Source of the DNA: Wenzhouxiangella sp.
GTDB taxonomy: Bacteria > Pseudomonadota > Gammaproteobacteria > Xanthomonadales > Wenzhouxiangellaceae
DNA: 11,612 bases
Direction: 5' to 3'
NCBI GenBank assembly: GCA_021767625.1
Contig: JAASTB010000039.1
Location: forward strand, 1 to 11,612
Position numbers and translations under genes: made by a program. The notes beneath the pieces were generated by a model. That model saw nothing but the letters and a program-made list of their open reading frames with translations. It had not been told where the DNA came from and made no database searches. The stretch's first letter is position 1, and each line of letters starts with the position of its first letter. Shown in pieces: positions 5,796 through 11,612 of the stretch.

Positions 5796-8366
5796 ATGTC
5801 TCAGGTCACTGTTTCACAACTCGCTGACGTATTGGGCGTTGACGTCAAGCGCCTGATCACCCAGCTCAACGAGGCCGGAATCGAGGTCAGCGAACCCGAT
5901 GCCGCGGTGACCAATGAAGACAAGATCAAGCTTCTGACCTATCTGCGCTCGAGCCACGGCAAGGGCGAGACCGACGACACCACCCAGCCCAAGAAGGTGA
6001 CGCTGACGCGCAAGAGCGTAAGCGAGCTGAAGGTGCCCACCGGCGGAGCCGGCCGCACGCGTTCGCGCGGTGCCGCGCCGTCGCGCACGGTCAACGTGGA
6101 AGTCCGCAAGCGCCGCACCTACGTCAAGCGCGGCGAGATCGCCGACCAGGAAAAGGGCGACCCCGAACGCGAAGCCGCCGCCAAGGCCCTCGAGGAGGCC
6201 AAGCGCCAGCGTGAGGAAGCCGAGCGCGCCGAGCGCGAAGAGGCTGAGCGCCGCCAGAAGGAAGCCGAAGAGCAGGCGCGCGTCGAAGCCGAAGAACGCC
6301 AGAAGCGCGAAGCCGAAGAAGAGGAGCGCCGCAAGGAAGAAGATCGCCAGCGCGCCGAGGCCGAGGCCCTCAAGAAGGTCGAGGAAAAGGTCGCCCGCCA
6401 GGCCGCCCAGAAGGAAGCCGAGCGCAAGGCCGCCAAGGGCAAGGGCGAATCCGGCACGCGCTACGGCCGCGACGAACTGCACATCGCGCCCAAGTCCAAG
6501 CGCCGCAAGCCCAAGCGCAAGGGCGGCGCCCGCGCGGCGAAGGTGGCCAGCAGCGTGAGCGGCGAGCACGGTTTCCAGAAGCCGACTGCGCCGGTCAAGC
6601 GCGAGATCGAAGTGCCGGATACGATCACCGTCGGCGAGCTGGCCAAGGCGATGGCCGTCAAGGCCGGCGAGCTGATCAAGGTGCTGATGAACATGGGCAC
6701 CATGGTCACGATCAACCAGCCGCTCGATCAGGACACGGCCATCCTCGTGGTCGAGGAGATGGGTCACACGGCCAAGCCGGCCGAGGAAATGGACATCGAG
6801 CAGGAACTGGTTGCCGAGGTTGAAGAGACCGCCGACGACGAAGACCTGGTCACGCGACCGCCGGTGGTCACCGTCATGGGTCACGTCGACCACGGCAAGA
6901 CTTCGCTGCTCGACTACATTCGCCGCGCCAAGGTCGCTTCCGGCGAGCAGGGCGGTATCACGCAGCATATCGGCGCCTACCACGTGGAGACCGACAACGG
7001 CGTGGTGACCTTCCTGGATACGCCGGGCCATGCGGCGTTCACCTCGATGCGCGCCCGCGGCGCGCAGGCGACCGACATCGTCATCCTGGTCGTGGCCGCC
7101 GACGACGGCGTGATGCCGCAGACCAAGGAAGCCATCCAGCACGCGCGCGCCGCCGGCGTGCCGCTGATCGTGGCCGTCAACAAGATGGACAAGCCCGAAG
7201 CCGATCCCGACCGCGTCAAGTCGGAACTGGCTGCCGAGGAAGTCGTGCCCGAGGACTGGGGCGGCGAAGAAATCTTCGTGCCGGTGTCGGCCATTAGCGG
7301 CGACGGCATCGACACGCTGCTCGAGTCCGTGCTGCTGCAGTCCGAGGTCCTCGAGCTCAAGGCCAATCCCAAGCGCCGCTGCCGCGGCGTGGTGGTCGAG
7401 TCCTCGCTCGACAAGGGACGCGGCCCGGTCGCGACCATCCTGGTCCAGGACGGCACGCTGCGTCGCGGCGACATGATCCTGGCCGGCGAAGAGTACGGCC
7501 GAGTCCGCGCCATGTTCGACGAGACGGGCAAGGCCATCGACGAAGCCGGGCCCTCCATTCCGGCCGAGGTGCTGGGCCTGTCCGGCGTGCCCAACGCCGG
7601 CGACGACGTGCTGGCCGTGGCCGACGAGAAGAAGGCCAAGGAAGCTGCAGAGCAGCGCAAGCAGTCCGCCCGCGAAGGCCGCCTGGCCGAGAAGCAGGCC
7701 GCCAAGCTGCAGAACCTGTTCGACCAGATGGGCGAGTCGACCGGCGAGCAGCAGAACGTCAACCTCGTCATCAAGGCCGACGTCCAGGGTTCGGTCGAGG
7801 CGCTGCGCGATTCGCTCACCCGCCTGTCGAACGAAGAGGTCAAGGTCAACGTCATCGCCTCCGGCGTGGGCGGCATCACCGAGTCGGACGCCAGCCTGGC
7901 GCAGGCCTCGGGAGCGATCATCATCGGCTTCAACGTGCGTGCCGACGCCTCGGCCCGCAAGATCATCCAGGAAGCCGATCTCGACCTGAACTACTACAGC
8001 GTTATCTACGACGCCATCGACGACGTGAAGAAGGCCATTTCCGGCCTGCTGGGCACCGAAACCAAGGAAGAGATCATCGGCCTGGCCGAGGTCAAGGACG
8101 TGTTCCGCTCTTCCAAGCTCGGCGCCATTGCCGGTTGCCTGGTCGTCGAAGGCGTGGTCAAGCGCGACAACCCGATTCGCGTCCTGCGCGACAACGTGGT
8201 CATTTTCGAAGGCGAACTGGAATCGCTGCGTCGCTTCAAGGACGACGCCAAGGAAGTCCAGGCAGGTACCGAGTGCGGTATCGGCGTCAAGCAGTACAAC
8301 GACGTCAAGCCGGGCGACCAGATCGAGTGCTTCGAACGCGTTGAAGTGCAGCGCACGCTGGACTGA
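5796..8366 (+). CDS. infB: Translation initiation factor IF-2
   Basis: An 856-residue GTPase that brings fMet-tRNA to the 30S subunit and promotes subunit joining. Domain order: a first IF2_N domain (about 3-50), an IF2-associated segment (about 66-113), a long Glu/Arg/Ala-rich helical region (about 115-215), a Lys/Arg-rich linker, a second IF2_N domain (about 275-325), then the G domain with all motifs: GHVDHGKT (362-369), DTPGH (408-412), NKMD (462-465) and SAI (498-500). Domains II, III and the fMet-tRNA-binding C-terminal barrel follow. The length is close to E. coli IF2-1 (890). ATG 5796 follows GAGGAA (5785-5790). Only 21 bases separate it from nusA, and its TGA shares one base with the rbfA ATG. 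Co-transcription with initiator tRNA joins two direct partners of initiation. Confidence 0.98.
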   Translation: MSQVTVSQLADVLGVDVKRLITQLNEAGIEVSEPDAAVTNEDKIKLLTYLRSSHGKGETDDTTQPKKVTLTRKSVSELKVPTGGAGRTRSRGAAPSRTVNVEVRKRRTYVKRGEIADQEKGDPEREAAAKALEEAKRQREEAERAEREEAERRQKEAEEQARVEAEERQKREAEEEERRKEEDRQRAEAEALKKVEEKVARQAAQKEAERKAAKGKGESGTRYGRDELHIAPKSKRRKPKRKGGARAAKVASSVSGEHGFQKPTAPVKREIEVPDTITVGELAKAMAVKAGELIKVLMNMGTMVTINQPLDQDTAILVVEEMGHTAKPAEEMDIEQELVAEVEETADDEDLVTRPPVVTVMGHVDHGKTSLLDYIRRAKVASGEQGGITQHIGAYHVETDNGVVTFLDTPGHAAFTSMRARGAQATDIVILVVAADDGVMPQTKEAIQHARAAGVPLIVAVNKMDKPEADPDRVKSELAAEEVVPEDWGGEEIFVPVSAISGDGIDTLLESVLLQSEVLELKANPKRRCRGVVVESSLDKGRGPVATILVQDGTLRRGDMILAGEEYGRVRAMFDETGKAIDEAGPSIPAEVLGLSGVPNAGDDVLAVADEKKAKEAAEQRKQSAREGRLAEKQAAKLQNLFDQMGESTGEQQNVNLVIKADVQGSVEALRDSLTRLSNEEVKVNVIASGVGGITESDASLAQASGAIIIGFNVRADASARKIIQEADLDLNYYSVIYDAIDDVKKAISGLLGTETKEEIIGLAEVKDVFRSSKLGAIAGCLVVEGVVKRDNPIRVLRDNVVIFEGELESLRRFKDDAKEVQAGTECGIGVKQYNDVKPGDQIECFERVEVQRTLD

Positions 8367-8713
8367 TGAGCACGCCTCGCTCGGAACGCGTCGCGGGACT
8401 GCTGCGGCGTGAGCTGGCCGACATCGTCCACAGCGAGTTCGAGTACGAGATCCCGCGCGGCCTGATCACCGTCACCGACGTTGAGGTCGCGCGCGACCTC
8501 TCGCACGCGAAGGTCTTCGTGGCCGTGCTCGAAATCGAGCAGGCCCCGGAAATCATCGAATTCCTCAACGAGCACGCCGGCCAGGTTCGACACGAGCTGG
8601 GCAAGCGTATTCGCCTGCGCGTGACGCCCAGCCTGAAGTTCCTGCACGACACTTCCTCGGAAACCGGCGATCGCATCGAGCAGCTCCTGGCTTCCGCCAG
8701 GAAGAAGGGCTGA
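8366..8713 (+). CDS. rbfA: 30S ribosome-binding factor RbfA
   Basis: A 115-residue KH-fold protein that binds immature 30S particles and helps 5'-end maturation of 16S rRNA and cold adaptation (E. coli protein: 133). The start TPRSERVAGLLRRELADIV and the central strand LITVTDVEVARDLSHAKVFV are typical, as is the interrupted helix containing Ala-Gly (NEHAGQVR) and the ending RVTPSLKFLHDTS. The ATG overlaps the infB stop by one base (TGATG) and no good ribosome binding site is seen, so initiation is probably coupled to infB termination. The C-terminal tail is shorter than in E. coli but the KH domain is complete. Confidence 0.96.
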   Translation: MSTPRSERVAGLLRRELADIVHSEFEYEIPRGLITVTDVEVARDLSHAKVFVAVLEIEQAPEIIEFLNEHAGQVRHELGKRIRLRVTPSLKFLHDTSSETGDRIEQLLASARKKG

Positions 8714-8743
8714 ACCCCAGGCCGCTTCCGGCTCGCGCGCTCC

Positions 8744-9637
8744 ATGAAGGATCAACAGGCACCCAGCGGTATCCTGCTTCTCGACAAGCCCGCAGGCATT
8801 ACCTCCAATGCCGCGCTCGGCCGCGCCAAGCGCATCATCGGCATCAAGAAGGCCGGTCATACCGGTACGCTCGATCCCCTGGCCTCCGGCTTGCTGGCGC
8901 TTTGTTTCGGGCAGGCTACCAAGGTGGCCGGCTTCCTGCTCGATGCCGACAAGACCTACGAGGCCGAAGTGCGCCTGGGTGTAACCACCGACAGTGAAGA
9001 CGCCGAGGGCGAGGTGCTCGAACGCAGGGCCGTGCCGGCCCTGGACAAGTCGGCTATCGAAGCCGTGCTGGCGCGTTTTCGGGGCGCCATCGAGCAGGTC
9101 CCGCCGATGCACTCGGCGCTCAAGCACAAGGGCCAGCGGCTGTACGAGTTGGCGCGCAAGGGCGAATCCGTGGATCGACCGCCGCGCGCCGTCGTGATAC
9201 ACGAACTCGAACTGATCGATCACGACAAGCAGCATCTGCGCCTGAAAGTGACCTGTTCGAAGGGCACCTACATCCGTTCGCTGGCGCGCGATATCGGCGA
9301 GGTGCTGGGTTGCGGCGCGCACCTCTCGGGGCTGCGCCGAACGGCGAGTGCACCGTTCGACATTCGCGACTCCGTGGAGCTCGAGGCACTCGAATCCCTG
9401 ACGCGCGATCAGGCCCGTGCCCTGCTGGCGCCGCCCGATCGCGCCCTGGAACACCTGCCCGCGGTCGAACTCGACGAACAGCAGGCCGCGCGGATGGCGC
9501 AGGGTCAGCGCCTGGCCGGCCTGCGGGCGCCGCATTCCGGGCAGGTGCGAATCTACGGCCCCGGGACTTTCCTCGGCGTGGGCGAGATGGACGGCATGGG
9601 CCACCTCAAGCCCGTCCGCCTGTTCACCGGGGGCTGA
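8744..9637 (+). CDS. truB: tRNA pseudouridine(55) synthase TruB
   Basis: A 297-residue enzyme that converts U55 in the T-loop of tRNAs to pseudouridine and also acts as a tRNA-folding chaperone (E. coli protein: 314). The catalytic block GHTGTLDPLASGLL contains the nucleophile Asp44. The N-terminal LLLDKPAGITSN, Tyr72 in the KTYEAEV block, and GTYIRSLARDIGEVLG are all present, followed by the C-terminal PUA-like domain. It starts 30 bases after rbfA with little visible ribosome binding sequence. Its stop codon (9635-9637) directly abuts the stop of the convergent membrane protein gene. In E. coli rpsO and pnp come next; here the operon ends at truB. Confidence 0.97.
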   Translation: MKDQQAPSGILLLDKPAGITSNAALGRAKRIIGIKKAGHTGTLDPLASGLLALCFGQATKVAGFLLDADKTYEAEVRLGVTTDSEDAEGEVLERRAVPALDKSAIEAVLARFRGAIEQVPPMHSALKHKGQRLYELARKGESVDRPPRAVVIHELELIDHDKQHLRLKVTCSKGTYIRSLARDIGEVLGCGAHLSGLRRTASAPFDIRDSVELEALESLTRDQARALLAPPDRALEHLPAVELDEQQAARMAQGQRLAGLRAPHSGQVRIYGPGTFLGVGEMDGMGHLKPVRLFTGG

Positions 9638-10306
9638 TTACGGGTTGGTTTTCGCGCTGCGTGCGGGGAACAGGCACGCCCTGAACGGCTCTCGATCGAC
9701 GACATACCTGGCCCGCAGCCACTTACGTCCCCGCTCCACGAAGTGGGCGTCGAAGCATTCGTCGAAGTGCGACTCGATGCGGGCGTGGCAGTTTTCCTTC
9801 TCTTTGCATGCGACCTCGGCGGCCGTGCGCACGATATCGTGCTGGCGCTGGTACTGGCCGTCGAAGCTGGTCGCCGATTGCCAGAACATCAGGCCGATGA
9901 CCGCGGGAAACAGCGATACCAGGAACACGCGCATCGGCCACCCGCCCTCCGCATCGCGGACCATTTCGGCGTCCGGGTCGTCACTGGCGGCCTTGAGCGG
10001 CTGATGCATTCCGAACAGCCAGAGCAGGAAATAGACCAGCTTGTAGTAGACGTACCACATCGCCAGCGCACCGGCGAACCAGGACAAGCCGAAGGCGATA
10101 TCGCCAGCCGTCTCGCCTTCCATGCCCACCGCACCAAGCAGCATCATCAGCAGGCCCTGTCCGAAGATGACCGGTGCAAGCAGAAGCGAGAACGGAAAGC
10201 CGGGGCTGGCCAGCTTGTAGAGCGCGTAGAGCGCGGCGATGAGAATCAGCGAGTAAATGGCCGCAGCGCGCCTGCGCGGACGGCGGACGATTCTTTCGTC
10301 GGTCAT
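9638..10306 (-). CDS. Unrecognised small membrane protein with a cysteine-bearing C-terminal tail
   Basis: I do not recognise a named family. The 222-residue protein begins with a basic tail (RRPRRR at 8-13) that should stay in the cytoplasm. Hydrophobic segments follow at about 15-33, 39-61 and 70-99 (long enough for one long helix or a tight hairpin), and 127-142. An acidic hydrophilic loop (103-122) separates the third and fourth. The C-terminal 80 residues are soluble and charged, with cysteines at 167, 173, 184 and 211, the first three lying around C-x5-C and DEC. If this tail is periplasmic the cysteines could form disulfides; the topology cannot be settled by eye. ATG 10306 is chosen because GGGGA precedes it and a promoter fits; an in-frame ATG at 10336 would overlap the -10 element. 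Coding is supported by the sustained hydrophobic/charged domain pattern. Confidence 0.75.
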   Translation of the reverse strand: MTDERIVRRPRRRAAAIYSLILIAALYALYKLASPGFPFSLLLAPVIFGQGLLMMLLGAVGMEGETAGDIAFGLSWFAGALAMWYVYYKLVYFLLWLFGMHQPLKAASDDPDAEMVRDAEGGWPMRVFLVSLFPAVIGLMFWQSATSFDGQYQRQHDIVRTAAEVACKEKENCHARIESHFDECFDAHFVERGRKWLRARYVVDREPFRACLFPARSAKTNP

Positions 10307-10334
10307 CGATCGGTCCCCGGGATGGAAGCTGGGC

Positions 10335-10363
10335 ATCTTAGTCAGGTCGAGGCGTTGGGGCAA
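10335..10363 (-). promoter_or_regulatory. Candidate sigma70 promoter for the membrane protein gene
   Basis: On the minus strand, TTGCCC (10363-10358) and TAAGAT (10340-10335) are separated by 17 bases. The expected start is near 10328, giving a leader of about 22 bases before ATG 10306. Its -35 overlaps the -35 of the divergent flavoprotein promoter. Confidence 0.5.
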
Positions 10364-10382
10364 GCGCCGACTCGCGTAGAAT
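10355..10382 (+). promoter_or_regulatory. Candidate sigma70 promoter for the HI0933-family flavoprotein gene
   Basis: TTGGGG (10355-10360) and TAGAAT (10377-10382) are separated by 16 bases. The predicted start, seven bases after the -10, falls on or next to A10389, the first base of the annotated ATG, which would give a leaderless mRNA. Three bases (10358-10360) are shared with the -35 of the opposing promoter. Confidence 0.5.
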
Positions 10383-10388
10383 GCCGCG

Positions 10389-11585
10389 ATGGCCGGCGCT
10401 TCGAACAGAATGGAACATGTCGACGTATGCATCATCGGGGCGGGTGCGGCCGGGCTGATGTGTGCCATCACGGCCGGCCGGCGCGGGCGCAGCGTGATCG
10501 TCGTCGACCATGCCAACAAGGTCGGCAAGAAGATCCTGATGTCCGGCGGCGGGCGCTGCAACTTCACCAACATGTACTCCGCGCCCGAGAATTTCCTGTC
10601 GGCCAACCCGCATTTCTGCAAGTCCGCGCTCAGCCGCTACACGCCCTGGGATTTCATTGCCCTGGTCGAGCACCACGAAATTCCCTACCACGAGAAGAAA
10701 CTGGGGCAGCTCTTCTGCGATCGTTCTTCCAAGGACATCGTGCGATTGCTGCTGGCCGAGTGCGAGGCGGTTGGTGCGCAGGTTCGGACGCACTCGCCGG
10801 TCGACATCGACCAGCTCGGGCTGCCTCATCATCTGACCGGGCCGGACGGTGCGATTCGTTGCGACTCCCTGGTGATCGCGACCGGCGGCTATTCCATTCC
10901 GAGAATGGGCGCGACCGGATTCGGCTTCGATTTCGCCCGGGAGCTGGGGCTCGAGATCCAGCCCACGCGCGCCGCGCTGGTGCCCTTCGTGTTCGAGGGA
11001 CGCAAGCTCGAGCAGATTCGCGACCTGGCCGGCGTGTCGCTCGACACCTACAGCGAGGCCGGCGGAGCGGGGTTCCGCGAGAACATCCTGTTTACGCACC
11101 ACGGCCTGAGCGGGCCGGCCATGCTCCAGACCTCTTCGTACTGGCATCCCGGCGAGCCGGTCTCGATCGACCTGCTGCCCGAGTTGGACCTATTCGAATA
11201 CCTGCGGGGGCTTCGCCGGACCCGGCCGAAGCTCACGCTCAAGAACGCACTGGCCGACCTCCTGCCGCGCCGGGTCGCCGAACGCTGGTGCGATCTGTGG
11301 CTGCCGGACAAGGCCATGGCGGAGGTCTCCGACGCAGATATCGAACAGGCCGGAAGGCGACTCAAACCCTGGCAGGTCTGGCCGGCCGGCACCGAAGGCT
11401 ACCGAACGGCCGAGGTCACCATCGGCGGCATCGACACGGGAGAACTTTCCTCCAAGACCATGGAATGCCGCCAATACCCGGGTCTGTTCTTCATCGGCGA
11501 GGTCGTCGATGTTACGGGTCATCTCGGCGGTCACAACTTCCAGTGGGCCTGGGCATCCGGACACGCCGCGGGTGAAGCTGTCTGA
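10389..11585 (+). CDS. HI0933/YhiN-family FAD-dependent oxidoreductase (BaiN-like flavoprotein)
   Basis: A 398-residue flavoprotein of the HI0933 family, which includes E. coli YhiN. Most members have no proven reaction; a related clostridial protein (BaiN) has been linked to bile-acid metabolism, which should not be carried over here. The Rossmann FAD site is GAGAAG at 17-22 after the strand VDVCII, with acidic Asp40 ending the second strand. The family block SGGGRCNFTN is at 52-61, ATGGYSIPRMGATG lies mid-protein, and the C-terminal block runs from TIGGIDTGELSSKTM through FFIGEVVDVTGHLGGHNFQWAWASG. Length is normal for the family. ATG 10389 or ATG 10410 could be the start; neither has a ribosome binding site, and 10389 coincides with the predicted transcription start. 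The remaining 27 bases of the window show no feature. Confidence 0.93.
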   Translation: MAGASNRMEHVDVCIIGAGAAGLMCAITAGRRGRSVIVVDHANKVGKKILMSGGGRCNFTNMYSAPENFLSANPHFCKSALSRYTPWDFIALVEHHEIPYHEKKLGQLFCDRSSKDIVRLLLAECEAVGAQVRTHSPVDIDQLGLPHHLTGPDGAIRCDSLVIATGGYSIPRMGATGFGFDFARELGLEIQPTRAALVPFVFEGRKLEQIRDLAGVSLDTYSEAGGAGFRENILFTHHGLSGPAMLQTSSYWHPGEPVSIDLLPELDLFEYLRGLRRTRPKLTLKNALADLLPRRVAERWCDLWLPDKAMAEVSDADIEQAGRRLKPWQVWPAGTEGYRTAEVTIGGIDTGELSSKTMECRQYPGLFFIGEVVDVTGHLGGHNFQWAWASGHAAGEAV

Positions 11586-11612
11586 AGCAAGTGCCTGAAT
11601 TGAGAGAACGAA

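Noticed and set aside
5910..6460. Repetitive Glu/Arg/Ala region as a tandem repeat or insertion
   Set aside because: This is the normal charged helical linker of IF-2 in gammaproteobacteria, in frame and with the same codon use as the rest of infB.
5814..9604. Long minus-strand frames opposite infB, rbfA and truB
   Set aside because: Low-complexity translations of antisense codons, with no domain pattern and no promoter or ribosome binding site.
9659..9679. Hairpin GCGTGC-N9-GCACGC near the truB/membrane-protein junction
   Set aside because: No T-run follows on either strand and it lies within the coding sequence of the minus-strand gene, so I do not call it a terminator.
9743..11575. A 610-residue plus-strand frame
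   Set aside because: It spans two unrelated genes on opposite strands and reads the flavoprotein out of frame; the HI0933-family frame is clearly the coding one.
1..11612. CRISPR arrays, insertion sequences, phage genes, attachment sites, riboswitch
   Set aside because: No regularly spaced repeats, transposase or integrase motifs, or tRNA-fragment duplication were seen. The tRNA is intact and followed by its operon, not by foreign DNA.

Overview
This window looks like chromosomal DNA of a GC-rich gammaproteobacterium. The main evidence is the gene order initiator tRNA-rimP-nusA-infB-rbfA-truB, together with a NusA that carries two C-terminal acidic repeats as in Escherichia coli. The high GC content and a large periplasmic S9 peptidase would suit Xanthomonadales or Wenzhouxiangella-like bacteria. 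That placement is a guess; no rRNA or taxonomic marker search was possible.

Layout. (1) 1-2021, minus strand: a secreted S9 (prolyl oligopeptidase/DPP IV-like) serine peptidase whose C-terminus runs off the left edge. (2) 2022-2208: a divergent intergenic region with a candidate promoter and two matching dyads of the form YTGAC-N4-GTCAA, centred exactly 63 bp apart. (3) 2209-3485, plus strand: two overlapping genes, a DedA/VTT-type membrane protein and a family 2 glycosyltransferase. (4) 3520-3725: a near-consensus sigma70 promoter, initiator tRNA-Met, a perfect intrinsic terminator, and an overlapping alternative hairpin just upstream of rimP. (5) 3726-9637: rimP, nusA, infB, rbfA and truB, tightly packed. 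(6) 9638-10306, minus strand: a small unrecognised membrane protein whose stop codon abuts that of truB. (7) 10389-11585, plus strand: an HI0933/YhiN-family flavoprotein, divergent from (6), with overlapping -35 elements between the two genes.

How the genes fit together. The central block is the translation and ribosome-maturation operon. It supplies initiator tRNA and IF2 for initiation, RimP and RbfA for 30S maturation, TruB for tRNA U55 pseudouridine, and NusA for transcription elongation, termination and antitermination. Everything after the tRNA appears to depend on reading through the terminator at 3652-3681, because the 44 bases between it and rimP show no promoter. The DedA/glycosyltransferase pair may act together in polyprenyl-phosphate-dependent envelope chemistry; this is inference. 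rpsO and pnp, which follow truB in E. coli, are absent here.

Most of the window is conserved housekeeping DNA. I found no mobile element, CRISPR array, phage gene or defence system. The points most worth a second look are regulatory: the paired dyads at 2105-2181, the switch-like hairpins at 3652-3702, and the overlapping promoters at 10335-10382 with a possibly leaderless flavoprotein mRNA.
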